A stretch of 64,000 nucleotides of DNA from Microbaculum marinisediminis (GTDB taxonomy: Bacteria; Pseudomonadota; Alphaproteobacteria; Rhizobiales; Tepidamorphaceae), in assembly GCF_025397915.1 (NCBI RefSeq), contig NZ_JALIDZ010000005.1, forward strand, positions 248,001-312,000, written 5' to 3'. Positions 16,186-25,425 of this stretch are shown here, piece after piece. The position numbers and the translations under genes were made by a program. The first letter of the stretch is position 1. Each line of letters opens with the position of its first letter. The notes under the pieces were generated by a model. That model was not told the origin of the DNA and did no database searches. It was given only the letters and a program-made list of their open reading frames with translations.

Positions 16186-17496
16186 TTACTCCTTCGGCCG
16201 GTTGTCGACGACGCGGACCGCCTTGCCCTGGCTGCGCGCCACACCACCGGGATCGGTGACGTCGACCCCGACCGACACTCCGATCACCGATTTGACGTGA
16301 TGGGCGAATTCGCGGGCGCTGGCCGCCTTGGCCTCGCCGGACGCGGCGTTCGGGGCCGCTTCGACATGGACGGTCATCCGGTCCATGCGGCCGTCCTTGG
16401 TGAGCTCGATCTGGAAATGCGGGGTCAGGCCCTGAACCTTGAGGATCTGCTCCTCGATCTGGGTCGGGAACACGTTGACGCCGCGCAGGATGATCATGTC
16501 GTCGGAGCGACCGGTGATCTTCTCCATGCGCCGCATCGACCGCGCCGTGCCGGGCAGCAGCCGGGTCAGGTCGCGGGTGCGGTAGCGGATGATCGGCAGG
16601 GCTTCCTTGGTGAGCGTCGTGAACACCAGCTCGCCCTGTTCGCCGTCGGCGACCGGCACGCCGGTCACCGGATCGATGACCTCCGGATAGAAATGGTCTT
16701 CCCAGACGTGCAGGCCGTCCTTGGTCTCGACGCATTCGTTGGCGACGCCCGGGCCCATCACTTCCGACAGGCCGTAGATGTCGACGGCGTGCATGTCGAA
16801 CGCCGCCTCGACCTCGGACCGCATGGCGTTGGTCCAGGGCTCGGCGCCGAAGATGCCGACCTCGAGCGGGCTTGCGGTCGGATCGAAGCCGGCCTTCCGG
16901 TATTCGTCCAGGATCGCCAGCATGTAGGACGGCGTGACCATGATGGTCGTCGGGCGGAAATCCTCGATCAGGGTGATCTGGCGTTCTGTCATGCCGCCGG
17001 AGACCGGCACCACCGTGCAGCCGAGCTTCTCGGCGCCGTAGTGGGCCCCCAGTCCGCCGGTGAACAGGCCATATCCATAGGCGACATGGACGATGTCGCC
17101 CGGCCGGGTGCCGGAGGCGCGCATCGACCGGGCGACGACGTCGGCCCAGGTATCGATGTCCCTGGCGGTATAGCCGACGACGGTCGGTTTGCCGGTCGTG
17201 CCGGAGGAGGCGTGGATGCGCACGACCCGGTCGCGCGGTACTGCGAACATGCCAAAGGGATAGTTGTTGCGCAGGTCGGACTTGGTGGTGAAGGGAAACC
17301 GGGCAAGGTCGGCCAGGGTCTTCAGGTCGTCCGGGTGCACGCCGGCCTTGTCGAAGGAGGCCTTGTAGAAGGGCACGTTGTCGTAGGCGTGCCTGAGCGA
17401 CCATCGCATGCGGTCGAGCTGCAGCGCGGCGATTTCGTCGCGCGAGGCGATTTCGATCGGATCCAGGTCTTGCTGGCGCGGCGTCAGGTCCCTCAT
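16186..17496 (-). CDS. paaK: Phenylacetate-CoA ligase PaaK
   Basis: A 436-residue adenylate-forming ligase that activates phenylacetate to phenylacetyl-CoA, the first pathway step. Diagnostic segments are FPFTTKSDLRNNYPFGMFAVP, the P-loop IHASSGTTGKPTVVGYT, DIYGLSEVMGPGVANECVE and the hinge region RSDDMIILRGVNVFPTQIEEQIL. Start at 17496 matches the usual PaaK length. It follows paaI after a strong hairpin and precedes the TetR gene. Confidence 0.95.
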   Translation of the reverse strand: MRDLTPRQQDLDPIEIASRDEIAALQLDRMRWSLRHAYDNVPFYKASFDKAGVHPDDLKTLADLARFPFTTKSDLRNNYPFGMFAVPRDRVVRIHASSGTTGKPTVVGYTARDIDTWADVVARSMRASGTRPGDIVHVAYGYGLFTGGLGAHYGAEKLGCTVVPVSGGMTERQITLIEDFRPTTIMVTPSYMLAILDEYRKAGFDPTASPLEVGIFGAEPWTNAMRSEVEAAFDMHAVDIYGLSEVMGPGVANECVETKDGLHVWEDHFYPEVIDPVTGVPVADGEQGELVFTTLTKEALPIIRYRTRDLTRLLPGTARSMRRMEKITGRSDDMIILRGVNVFPTQIEEQILKVQGLTPHFQIELTKDGRMDRMTVHVEAAPNAASGEAKAASAREFAHHVKSVIGVSVGVDVTDPGGVARSQGKAVRVVDNRPKE

Positions 17497-17545
17497 GTCT
17501 TTCCTCCCGCCGGCCTGCCTTGCCGGCACAGTTCTGTTTTGTTGC

Positions 17546-17576
17546 GACGCCGGCGGCTGACTCAGCCGCCGGCGTC
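17546..17576 (-). terminator. 15-bp palindromic hairpin spanning the paaI stop codon
   Basis: Arms GACGCCGGCGGCTGA and TCAGCCGCCGGCGTC are perfect complements around one central base, so the paaI stop codon itself sits at the hairpin tip on the minus strand. An A-rich tract rather than a T-run follows. Likely modulates read-through or mRNA decay between paaI and paaK. Confidence 0.55.
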
Positions 17577-18008
17577 GGGCTCGTCGAAATGGGTGCCCTT
17601 GACCGTCCGCGAAGTGCCGCGGAAGACCGCGATCAAGGTGCCGTCCTGGCTCTCGACGGTGGCATCGTAGACGCCGGTTCGTCCCGCCAGCGTCACCTCG
17701 CGGGCGACCGCCGTCAGCCTGTCGCCGAGCCTGCCCGGCGCCAGGAAGCTGATGGTGTTGTGCTGGGCGACCGCGCGCTGGTTGTAGCTGTTGCAGGCAA
17801 ACGCGAAGGCGGAGTCCGCGAGCGTGAAGATGTAGCCGCCGTGGCAGATGTCGTGGCCGTTGGTGTGGTGCTTCTCGACCGTGAACGAAAGCCGCGCCCA
17901 TCCCGGCCCGACCTCGTCGAGCGACATGCCCAGCCACTTCGAGGCGGCGTCGGCGGTCCACATCGCGTCGGCGGCGCGGCGCGCGCGCTCTTCGGGCGTC
18001 ATGGTCAT
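17562..18008 (-). CDS. paaI: Hydroxyphenylacetyl-CoA thioesterase PaaI
   Basis: A 148-residue hotdog thioesterase. The motif HHTNGHDICHGGYIFTLADSAFAFACNSY is diagnostic of PaaI (HGGxxxxxAD with catalytic Asp), and QHNTISFLAPGRLGDRL is the second conserved strand. It clears ring-hydroxylated dead-end CoA esters to recover CoA. The ATG overlaps the paaG stop by 4 bp. The context in paaGIK confirms the call. Confidence 0.94.
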   Translation of the reverse strand: MTMTPEERARRAADAMWTADAASKWLGMSLDEVGPGWARLSFTVEKHHTNGHDICHGGYIFTLADSAFAFACNSYNQRAVAQHNTISFLAPGRLGDRLTAVAREVTLAGRTGVYDATVESQDGTLIAVFRGTSRTVKGTHFDEPDAGG

Positions 18009-18805
18009 GCGCCGCGCCCCGTGAACTTCGCCGGGCGCTTCTCCAGGAAGGCGGCGACGCCTTCTGCATAGTCCGGCGTGCGGCCGGCCTCGCGCTGCAG
18101 GTCGCGCTCGAGATCGAGATGCTCGTCGAGGCTGTTCGACGCCGCGGCCTGGATCGCCTGCTTGGTCAGGGCGTAGCCGATGGTCGGGCCCTTGGCGAAG
18201 CTTTCCACGAGGCTCGTCGCCTCGGCCATCAGGGCGTCGTCGGCAACGGATTTCCAGATCAGACCCCACTCGGCGGCTTTGGCCGCGGGGAGGGGCTCGG
18301 CGGTCAGCGCCAGCGCCTTGGCGCGCGCTTCGCCGATCATGCGGGGCAATTGCCAGGTGCCGCCGGCGTCGGGCACGAGGCCGAGGCGGGCAAATGCCTG
18401 GATGAACTTGGCGCTTTCGGCGGCCAGCACGATGTCGCAGGCAAGCGCGATATTCGCGCCGGCGCCGGCGGCGACGCCGTTGACGGCGCAGACGACCGGC
18501 TTGTTCATGGCGCGGATGCGGCGCACGAGAGGATTGTAGAAGTTCTCCAGGGTCGTGCCGAGATCGGGCGGGCCGTCCATCTTGGAGGGGTCGCGATCGC
18601 CAAGATCCTGTCCGGCGCAGAAGCCGCGTCCGGCCCCGGTCAGCAGAATCGCCCGGCAGTCGTCATCGGCGCCCAGTTCGTCGAGCGCGGCGCGCAGCTC
18701 GCGGTGCATCTCGGCATTGAACGCGTTGAGTTTGTCCGGCCGGTTGAGGGTCACAACGGCATAGCCGGCACGTTTTTCGACGCCAATCGTCTCGCCCACC
18801 TGCAT
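18005..18805 (-). CDS. paaG: Epoxyphenylacetyl-CoA isomerase PaaG (enoyl-CoA hydratase/isomerase family)
   Basis: A 266-residue crotonase-fold protein. Oxyanion-hole segments are GRGFCAGQDLGDRDP and VNGVAAGAGANIALACDIVLA; ARLGLVPDAGGTWQLPRMIG carries the Asp typical of PaaG isomerases in place of catalytic Glu. It converts ring-epoxide phenylacetyl-CoA to the oxepin. AAAGGAA precedes the chosen ATG at 18805. First gene of paaG-paaI-paaK-tetR. Confidence 0.88.
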   Translation of the reverse strand: MQVGETIGVEKRAGYAVVTLNRPDKLNAFNAEMHRELRAALDELGADDDCRAILLTGAGRGFCAGQDLGDRDPSKMDGPPDLGTTLENFYNPLVRRIRAMNKPVVCAVNGVAAGAGANIALACDIVLAAESAKFIQAFARLGLVPDAGGTWQLPRMIGEARAKALALTAEPLPAAKAAEWGLIWKSVADDALMAEATSLVESFAKGPTIGYALTKQAIQAAASNSLDEHLDLERDLQREAGRTPDYAEGVAAFLEKRPAKFTGRGA

Positions 18806-18919
18806 TTCCTTTCCTGCGGTCACGGTCTTCGATTCGAGCGGTTTGTCCGCCGAATTCGCCGTGTTGACAATTGTTGCATACGAAACCAAAGTTCGTTGCC
18901 GGTAAAATAAACTTGCATA

Positions 18920-18935
18920 GACCGACCGGTCGGTC
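18920..18935. promoter_or_regulatory. 16-bp perfect palindrome, TetR-type operator
   Basis: GACCGACCGGTCGGTC is a perfect palindrome of the kind bound by many TetR-family repressors. On the minus strand it overlaps a TTGACC (-35-like, plus positions 18932-18937) directed towards paaG, 115 bp from the paaG start, within the divergent paaG/dctP region. The TetR protein encoded at the end of the paaG operon is the obvious candidate ligand. Confidence 0.65.
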
Positions 18936-19021
18936 AATAATAAGTGGCAGGGTACGGCGACGACGCGATCTCAGTACCGTTCACCAAGAATGACGGATTT
19001 GAGAGACGGTCGAAGCGTTTC

Positions 19022-19033
19022 GTACCGCGGTAC
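19022..19033. promoter_or_regulatory. 12-bp palindrome in the TRAP leader
   Basis: GTACCGCGGTAC is a perfect palindrome about 48 bp upstream of the dctP start codon. It could be an operator or part of the leader RNA, and short palindromes of this kind can arise by chance in GC-rich DNA. Confidence 0.25.
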
Positions 19034-19080
19034 CGGCGGAACAACGCCGGCGCACATCGCGTTAACTTGGGAGGAAACGC

Positions 19081-20112
19081 ATGAAGGTCATTTCCAGGCT
19101 GGCAACCGCCGGCGTCTTTGCCGTATCCACAGCGCTCACCGGCGCCGTTGCCTTTGCGGCAGACTACACCCTGACGATTTCGAGCTGGGCGCCGCCGACG
19201 CACGGGATCAATGCGAAAATGTGGCCGACCTTCACCAAAATGGTGGAGGACGCCACCGACGGCCGGGTCACCGCCGATCTGAAGCTCGGCATCGCGCCGC
19301 CGCCGGCGCAGTTCGACCTCGTTCAGGACGGCGCCGCCGATCTCTCCATCATATTTCATGGCTATCAGCCGGGCCGCTTCGTCACCGCGAAGATGATCGA
19401 ACTGCCCGGCTACGAAGGTAGCGCCGAGGCCGCGTCGGTTGCCTATTGGCGGGCCTACGAGAAGTACTTGAAGCAGGCCGACGAGCATCGCGGCGTCAAG
19501 CTGATCGCGCTGCACACGCACGGTCCCGCCCAGCTGCACACCCACGAGAAGGTTACCCAGCTCGACCAGATCAACGGCCTGAAGCTGCGCGTTCCCGGCG
19601 GCGTAGGCAGCGATGTCGGCGCCGCGCTCGGCGCGACCGGTATCCAGGTGCCGGCACCGAAGGTCTACGAGACTCTCGCCTCGAAAGCCGCCGACGGTGT
19701 GGTGATGCCGATGGAATCGCGCAAGGGCTTCAAGCTGACCGAGGTCGCGGAGAACGTCTACGAGATGCCCGGCGGCTTCTATCGCGGCTCGTTCGCCTTC
19801 ATCATGAACGAAGACGCCTTCAAGAACCTGCCGGAAGATATCCAGCAGGCCCTCGAGGAGAAGGTGTTCGGCGAGCCGCTGAGCCGCGCCATCGGCCAGG
19901 TCTGGGACGAGATCGACCAGGAAGGCCGCCAGGCGACCATGGACGCCGGGAACAACTCGATCAACGAGGCTTCGGACGCCGATCGCGCCGCGTACCAGCC
20001 GGTTGCGGACGAGGTCACCGCGAGTGTGATCGAGGAAGTCTCCAAGACCGGCGTCGATGCACAGGCGGCGCGCGACTTCATTGCCGAGACGATGAAGAAC
20101 TACGGCAAGTAA
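19081..20112 (+). CDS. dctP: TRAP transporter substrate-binding protein, DctP family
   Basis: A 343-residue periplasmic protein with a signal peptide ending near residue 27 (VAFAAD). Family features are SSWAPPTHGINAKMWPTF near the N-terminus and the central segment INGLKLRVPGGVGSD, containing the ligand-carboxylate Arg of DctP proteins. It captures an organic acid for the DctQM permease encoded next. The GGGAGGAAAC site sets the start. Its operon also carries a P450 and paaZ, suggesting an aromatic or cyclic carboxylate cargo (inference). Confidence 0.92.
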   Translation: MKVISRLATAGVFAVSTALTGAVAFAADYTLTISSWAPPTHGINAKMWPTFTKMVEDATDGRVTADLKLGIAPPPAQFDLVQDGAADLSIIFHGYQPGRFVTAKMIELPGYEGSAEAASVAYWRAYEKYLKQADEHRGVKLIALHTHGPAQLHTHEKVTQLDQINGLKLRVPGGVGSDVGAALGATGIQVPAPKVYETLASKAADGVVMPMESRKGFKLTEVAENVYEMPGGFYRGSFAFIMNEDAFKNLPEDIQQALEEKVFGEPLSRAIGQVWDEIDQEGRQATMDAGNNSINEASDADRAAYQPVADEVTASVIEEVSKTGVDAQAARDFIAETMKNYGK

Positions 20113-20122
20113 GAGCCAACAT

Positions 20123-20152
20123 ACGGCCCGGCGGGACAATTCGCCGGGCCGT
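20123..20152 (+). terminator. Intercistronic hairpin after dctP
   Basis: Arms ACGGCCCGGCG and CGCCGGGCCGT (11 bp, perfect) with an 8-nt loop start about 10 bp after the dctP stop codon. Not followed by a T-run. Likely keeps the binding-protein message abundant relative to the permease genes. Confidence 0.55.
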
Positions 20153-20170
20153 CATGCTCAGGGCCCACCG

Positions 20171-20704
20171 ATGAATCTGTTGGCGAAAACCGTCGTCGCG
20201 GCCGGGCGCCGTCTCGCCCCGTTACCTTCATGGCTTGCGGCGGTGGCGCTGTTCCTGCTGATGGTCATGACGTTCTGCGACGTCATCCTGCGCAGTGCCT
20301 TCAACAGCCCGATCGCAGCGGCCACGGAACTCACGCGCATCTTCATGGCGATCATCGTCTTTGCGGCGCTGCCCGTCATTTCGGCGCGTGGCGGCCATAT
20401 CGCCGTCGATCTGCTCGATGGTCTGTTTCGCGGACAGGCAGAGCGTCTGCGCAATGTCGTCATCGACATCGTCAGCGGCGCGCTGCTGATCTGGCCGGCA
20501 CAGCAATGCTTCAAGCTGGCCGGGCGCGCCCGCGACTATGGCGATCTGACCGAATATCTGGGCATTCCCCAGTTCTACATCGAGTACTTCATCGCCATCG
20601 CGACCTCCATAACCGTGGTCGTTCTCATCCTGCGCGGGCTGGTCGAACTGGTGACGCCGCTCGCGATGCGGCACTCGGAAACCGTCTACAAGAGTGCGGA
20701 CTAG
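20171..20704 (+). CDS. dctQ: TRAP transporter small permease, DctQ family
   Basis: A 177-residue membrane protein with four hydrophobic segments. The stretch MVMTFCDVILRSAFNSPIAAATELTR matches the DctQ family signature (xDVxxR...xxGxxEL), followed by SARGGHIAVDLL. It forms the small membrane subunit with DctM. Encoded 58 bp after dctP and 3 bp before dctM. Confidence 0.92.
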   Translation: MNLLAKTVVAAGRRLAPLPSWLAAVALFLLMVMTFCDVILRSAFNSPIAAATELTRIFMAIIVFAALPVISARGGHIAVDLLDGLFRGQAERLRNVVIDIVSGALLIWPAQQCFKLAGRARDYGDLTEYLGIPQFYIEYFIAIATSITVVVLILRGLVELVTPLAMRHSETVYKSAD

Positions 20705-20707
20705 GCC

Positions 20708-22021
20708 ATGGTTGAATCCCTGATCGGCTTTGCCGCGGTTCTCGTACTGGTGCTGCTGCGCCTGCCGATCGCCTTCGCCATGGGCGTGGTGGGCATGGTC
20801 GGATACGCCTACGAGACCAGTACCGCCGGTGCGATCTCGATGTCCGGCCGGCTGCTGATCGATACGGCGCAGGACTACGGCCTCTCCGTCGTTCCCCTGT
20901 TCATCCTGATGGGCCTGCTCGTCAACAAGGGTGGGCTGAGCCGAGAGCTCTATCAGGTCTCTTACGCGTTCCTCGGTCATCTGCGCGGCGGCCTGGCGAT
21001 GGCGACGATCGTCGCCTGCGGCGGGTTCTCGGCGATCTGCGGGTCGTCGCTGGCCACAGCCGCGACGATGTCAAAGGTCGCCATGCCGCAGATGCGCCGG
21101 TTCGGATACGCCGACTCGCTGTCGACGGCCTCGATCGCCGCCGGCGGCACGCTCGGCATCCTGATCCCGCCGAGCGTCATCCTCGTCATCTACGGCCTGC
21201 TGACCGAGACCAGCATCGGCAAGCTGTTCATCGCCGGCATCGTGCCGGGCGCGGTCGGCATTCTCTTCTATCTCTTCGCAGTGAAGTTCACGGTCGCGCG
21301 CAATCCCGAGGCCGGCCCGGCGGGAGAGCGAACGGACTGGAAGGGGCGGCTGGCGGCGGTTCGCGACGTCTGGGCGGTGCTTCTCCTGTTCTTCCTGGTC
21401 ATCGGCGGTCTCTACGGACTGTTCAATTTCTGGCCGATCCACCTGACCTTCTCGCCGACCGAAGCGGCCGGCATGGGGGCGATGGGCGCGTTTCTGATCG
21501 CGCTGGCGCGGGGCGGCCTGAGTTTCAAGGCCGTGAAGGAGGTGCTGTTCGAAACCTCCTACACGACGGCGAGCCTGTTCGCGGTGCTGATCGGCGCCTG
21601 GATCTTCTCGAACTTCGTCAACATCGCCGGCATGCCCGAGGCTCTGCTCGCGCTCGTCAACCAGGCGGGCTTTCCGCCGATGGTCGTGATCCTGCTGATT
21701 CTCGTCGTCTACCTGCTGCTCGGCTGCGTGTTCGAAAGCCTGTCGATGCTGCTTCTCACCGTGCCGATCTTCTTCCCGCTGGTGATCAGCCTCGGTTTCG
21801 ATCCGGTCTGGTTCGGCATCATCGTGGTGGTGGTCACCGAGATCAGCCTGATCACTCCGCCGGTCGGTCTCAACGTCTTCGTCCTGCGCGGCGTCGTCGA
21901 GGACGTCTCGACCGGGACGATCTTCAAGGGCGTGACGCCATTCTGGGCCTTCGACATCCTTCGGCTGGCCCTGATGGTGCTCGTGCCCTGGCTGGTTCTT
22001 GTGCTGCCGAACAGCATGTAG
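20708..22021 (+). CDS. dctM: TRAP transporter large permease, DctM family
   Basis: A 437-residue permease with about 12 hydrophobic segments, the normal DctM size. Motifs include VPLFILMGLLVNKGG, GGFSAICGSSLATAATMSKVA and GGTLGILIPPSVILVIYG, the conserved ion/substrate path of the family, repeated in the second half at LLGCVFESLSMLLLTVPIFFP. Its stop is 9 bp from the P450 start codon, so the P450 is almost certainly in the same transcript. Confidence 0.94.
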   Translation: MVESLIGFAAVLVLVLLRLPIAFAMGVVGMVGYAYETSTAGAISMSGRLLIDTAQDYGLSVVPLFILMGLLVNKGGLSRELYQVSYAFLGHLRGGLAMATIVACGGFSAICGSSLATAATMSKVAMPQMRRFGYADSLSTASIAAGGTLGILIPPSVILVIYGLLTETSIGKLFIAGIVPGAVGILFYLFAVKFTVARNPEAGPAGERTDWKGRLAAVRDVWAVLLLFFLVIGGLYGLFNFWPIHLTFSPTEAAGMGAMGAFLIALARGGLSFKAVKEVLFETSYTTASLFAVLIGAWIFSNFVNIAGMPEALLALVNQAGFPPMVVILLILVVYLLLGCVFESLSMLLLTVPIFFPLVISLGFDPVWFGIIVVVVTEISLITPPVGLNVFVLRGVVEDVSTGTIFKGVTPFWAFDILRLALMVLVPWLVLVLPNSM

Positions 22022-22030
22022 GAGGCGGTG

Positions 22031-23251
22031 ATGGACGACGCGGACGCACGGGCTCTGGCAGAGCGATTCGATCAGTGGAAGCTGCCGAAGTCGTTTGCCG
22101 AGGATCCGTATCCGACCTACCGGGCGCTGCTGAGATACGCGCCGATCAAGCGGTTCGACGATGGCACCTGCTTCATCAGCCGCTATGCCGATCTCGTCAC
22201 GGTGTATCGCGATACCAAACGGTTCTCGTCAGACAAGAAAGTCGAGTTCAAGCCGAAATTCGGCGACAGCCCGCTGTATCTGCACCACACCACGAGCCTG
22301 GTTTTCAACGATCCGCCTCTGCACACCCGCGTGCGCTCGATCATCGTCGGGGCCCTGACCCCCAAGGCGATCGCGCGCCTGGAGCCGGATCTGATCCGGC
22401 TCGTCGACGGACTGCTCGATCGGATGGCCGAAAAGGGCACGGCCGACCTGATCGAGGATTTCGCCGCGGCGATCCCGATCGAGGTGATCGGCAACCTGCT
22501 GCGCGTGCCGCACGAGGATCGCGGGCCGCTTCGCGAGTGGTCGCTGTCGATCCTCGGTGCGCTCGAACCGGTGCTGACGCCGCAGCAGGAGGCGCGCGGC
22601 AACGCGGCCGTGGTCGAATTCCAGGATTATCTGGAGGAGCTCATCGCCGACCGGCGCAAGAATCCCGGCGATCCGAGCGTCGACGTGCTGACGCGGCTGA
22701 TGCAGGGCGACGGCGACGAACGGCTGAGCCATGTCGAGCTCGTCCAGAACTGCATATTCCTGCTGAACGCCGGTCACGAGACGACGACGAACCTGATCGG
22801 CAACGGCCTGCATATCCTCACGGAATGGCCGGACGAGAAACGCCGGTTGATCAAGGACCCGTCGCTGATCGGCACCGCGGTCGAGGAATTCCTGCGCTAC
22901 GAGAGTTCCAACCAGCTTGGCAACCGCATTACCACAGAGGACGTGGAGCTGGGCGGTGAAGCGCTGCCGAAGGGGACGCGGATCACGCTGTGTATTGGCG
23001 CTGCCAATCGCGATCCCGCGCAGTTTCCCGATCCCGACCGGATGGATATTTCGCGCACGCCGAACAAGCATCTCGCGTTCGCCTGGGGGCCGCATCTGTG
23101 CGCCGGTCATGCGTTTGCCCGGCTGGAAGGCAAGACCGCGATAGGGCGGTTCCTGGCGCGTTTTCCGAACTACGAACTGGATGGCGCACCGGTGCGCGGC
23201 GGACGCGTCCGCTTCCGCGGCTTTGCCAGTCTGCCCGCGCGCGTCGCCTGA
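22031..23251 (+). CDS. Cytochrome P450 (soluble bacterial class)
   Basis: A 406-residue P450 without membrane anchor. The I-helix motif is NAGHETTTN, the K-helix ExxR is EEFLRYESSNQLGNR and the haem loop FAWGPHLCAGHAFAR places the proximal cysteine near residue 357. Redox partners are not adjacent; the two [2Fe-2S] ferredoxins at 60759 and 61220 are possible donors. A GGAGG site 5 bp upstream favours the ATG at 22031 over the GTG at 22028. It lies between dctM and paaZ, so the substrate probably arrives by the TRAP system and leads to an aromatic CoA intermediate. Substrate unknown. Confidence 0.93.
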   Translation: MDDADARALAERFDQWKLPKSFAEDPYPTYRALLRYAPIKRFDDGTCFISRYADLVTVYRDTKRFSSDKKVEFKPKFGDSPLYLHHTTSLVFNDPPLHTRVRSIIVGALTPKAIARLEPDLIRLVDGLLDRMAEKGTADLIEDFAAAIPIEVIGNLLRVPHEDRGPLREWSLSILGALEPVLTPQQEARGNAAVVEFQDYLEELIADRRKNPGDPSVDVLTRLMQGDGDERLSHVELVQNCIFLLNAGHETTTNLIGNGLHILTEWPDEKRRLIKDPSLIGTAVEEFLRYESSNQLGNRITTEDVELGGEALPKGTRITLCIGAANRDPAQFPDPDRMDISRTPNKHLAFAWGPHLCAGHAFARLEGKTAIGRFLARFPNYELDGAPVRGGRVRFRGFASLPARVA

Positions 23252-23292
23252 CCGACCCGCCGCGCTGCCTGAACGACAAGGAGTTTCGTCCC

Positions 23293-25323
23293 GTGAGCAT
23301 CATGCGACTTGAGAGTTTCGCGGCGGGCCGTTGGGTCGCGCCGTCCGGCGCGACGCGGCCGATCGCGAGCGCCGTCACCGGTGAGACGATCGCCGAGGCC
23401 GGTTCGGACGGTCTCGATTTCGCGCGCATGGTCGACTACGCCCGCGACGTCGGCGGGCCGGCGCTGCGCGCCATGACGTTCCATCAGCGCGCCGAGAAGC
23501 TGAAGGCGCTCGCCCAGTATCTCAACGAGCGGCGCGACAGCCTGTATGCGTTGTCCTTCCTGACGGGGGCGACCAAGTCCGACTCGCTGATCGATATCGA
23601 CGGCGGTATCGGCACGCTGTTCGTGTTCTCCTCGAAGGGCCGGCGCGAGATGCCGGACGCCCACGTCTATATCGACGGCGATATCGAGCCGCTGTCGCGC
23701 TCCGGCGCGTTTCTCGGCCAGCATGTCTGCGTGCCGCTGCAGGGCGTCGCGGTCCACATCAACGCCTTCAACTTCCCCGTCTGGGGGATGCTGGAGAAGC
23801 TCGCGCCGACGCTGCTCGCCGGCGTGCCGGCGATCGTCAAGCCGGCGACGGCGACCTCCTACCTGACGGAGGCCTGCTTCCGGATGATGATCGAAAGCGG
23901 CATTTTCCCGGAGGGCTCGTTTCAGCTCATCGTCGGCGGCACCGGCGATCTGTTGTCGCGACTCGGCTGTCAGGACGTCGTCAGCTTCACCGGCTCGGCC
24001 CAGACCGCGCTGATGCTGCGCTCCGACAGACACCTGATCGAGAATTCCGTCCGCTTCGTCGCCGAGCAGGATTCCCTCAACGCCTCGATCCTCGGTCCCG
24101 ACGCGGAACCGGGGTCGCCCGAATTCGATGCCTTTGTTCGTGAAGTGGTGCGCGAGATGACGGTGAAGGCCGGGCAGAAATGCACGGCGATCCGCCGCAT
24201 AATCGTGCCCGATGCCACCGTCGATGCGGTGATCGACGCGATCTCCGGCAAGCTGGCGAAGACCGTGATCGGCGATCCGGCATTGGAAGGCACGCGGATG
24301 GGCGCGCTGGCGAGCGCCGAGCAGAAGGCCGACGTCCTGGCGAAGGCGGCGATCATCGCTTCGGAATGCGATCGGGTGTTCGGCGATCCCGACGCCTTCA
24401 CGGTGGAAGGGGCGGACGCGGCGAAGGGCGCTTTCGTGCCGCCGATGCTGTTCCGCTGCGCCGATCCGGACGCGGCGACCAAGACGCACGATACAGAAGC
24501 CTTCGGGCCGGTGTCGACCGTCATGGGCTACCGCGATCTCGCTCACGCGGTCGCCATCGCCAACCGCGGGCAGGGCAGCCTCGTTGCTTCGGTGTTCACG
24601 CGTGACCCCGCGGTTGCCCGCGCGGTGGTGCTGGGCGCCGGCGCCTGGCACGGGCGGCTCTATTTCGCCAACCGCGACACCGGCAAGGAGGCGACCGGGC
24701 ACGGCTCGCCGCTGCCGCACATGGTGCATGGCGGTCCGGGCCGGGCCGGAGGTGGGGAGGAGATGGGCGGCGTGCGCGGTGTCCTGCACTACATGCAGCG
24801 CACGGCGATCCAGGGCTCGCCCGACCTGCTGACGGCGATCGGCGAGGCCTGGGTGCCCGGATCCCGGGAAATACAGGGCAATGTCCATCCGTTCCGCCGC
24901 ACGTTCGGCGACCTGCAGATCGGCGAGACGCTGCACACCGCCTCGCGCGAGATCACGCTGGAGGACATCGAGCACTTCGCCCATTTCACCGGCGACACCT
25001 TCTACGCCCACATGGACGAGGCGGCGGCGGCCGCCAACCCGTTCTTCCCCGGACGGGTGGCGCACGGCTATCTGCTCCTGAGCTTCGCCGCCGGCCTGTT
25101 CGTCGATCCCGATCCGGGGCCGGTGCTCGCCAACTACGGCCTGGACAGCCTGCGCTTCCAGAAGCCGGTCAGCCCCGGCGACTCGATCCGGGTGCGGCTG
25201 ACGGTGAAGCAGAAGACGCGCCGCAACGCCGACTATGGCGAGGTGCGATGGGACGTCGCGGTGTTCAACCAGAACGACGAGCAGGTCGCGAGCTACGACC
25301 TACTGACGATGAACGCGATGTGA
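23293..25323 (+). CDS. paaZ: PaaZ: oxepin-CoA hydrolase / 3-oxo-5,6-dehydrosuberyl-CoA semialdehyde dehydrogenase
   Basis: A 676-residue bifunctional ring-opening enzyme. The N-terminal aldehyde dehydrogenase domain (about 1-520) has [34 protein letters not shown] and the catalytic Cys297 in GQKCTAIRR. The C-terminal MaoC-type R-hydratase domain (about 540-676) has [15 protein letters not shown] and [24 protein letters not shown] site 9 bp upstream makes GTG at 23293 the best start; ATG at 23302 is possible. It is separated from the other paa genes and instead ends the TRAP-P450 operon. Confidence 0.94.
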   Translation: MSIMRLESFAAGRWVAPSGATRPIASAVTGETIAEAGSDGLDFARMVDYARDVGGPALRAMTFHQRAEKLKALAQYLNERRDSLYALSFLTGATKSDSLIDIDGGIGTLFVFSSKGRREMPDAHVYIDGDIEPLSRSGAFLGQHVCVPLQGVAVHINAFNFPVWGMLEKLAPTLLAGVPAIVKPATATSYLTEACFRMMIESGIFPEGSFQLIVGGTGDLLSRLGCQDVVSFTGSAQTALMLRSDRHLIENSVRFVAEQDSLNASILGPDAEPGSPEFDAFVREVVREMTVKAGQKCTAIRRIIVPDATVDAVIDAISGKLAKTVIGDPALEGTRMGALASAEQKADVLAKAAIIASECDRVFGDPDAFTVEGADAAKGAFVPPMLFRCADPDAATKTHDTEAFGPVSTVMGYRDLAHAVAIANRGQGSLVASVFTRDPAVARAVVLGAGAWHGRLYFANRDTGKEATGHGSPLPHMVHGGPGRAGGGEEMGGVRGVLHYMQRTAIQGSPDLLTAIGEAWVPGSREIQGNVHPFRRTFGDLQIGETLHTASREITLEDIEHFAHFTGDTFYAHMDEAAAAANPFFPGRVAHGYLLLSFAAGLFVDPDPGPVLANYGLDSLRFQKPVSPGDSIRVRLTVKQKTRRNADYGEVRWDVAVFNQNDEQVASYDLLTMNAM

Positions 25324-25357
25324 GGTCCGAATTCGGCCTCCAATCGGCGCCCGCCTC

Positions 25358-25413
25358 TTGACCGGGCCGCGCGCCGCGCGCATCATGAAACATGAACCAT
25401 ATGTCATGTTTCA
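25358..25413. promoter_or_regulatory. Promoter and operator of the TetR/acyl-CoA operon
   Basis: TTGACC (25358-25363) and CATCAT (25381-25386) at 17-bp spacing form a plausible plus-strand promoter. Overlapping its downstream edge is a perfect inverted repeat, TGAAACATGA (25386-25395) and TCATGTTTCA (25404-25413), spacer 8 bp. The TetR gene starts 12 bp later, so it is probably autoregulated. The same core, ACATGA-N8-TCATGT, recurs in the Liv promoter at 35920. Confidence 0.72.
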
Positions 25414-25425
25414 GCCGGTGATGCG

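Noticed and set aside
15582-16247. Longer TetR start at 16247 giving 221 residues
   Set aside because: It would overlap paaK by 62 bp and its extra residues are unlike TetR N-termini; the GTG at 16178 has an AAGGAG ribosome site.
23170-25065. A 631-codon minus-strand frame opposite paaZ
   Set aside because: No family features; PaaZ on the other strand is full length with both domains.
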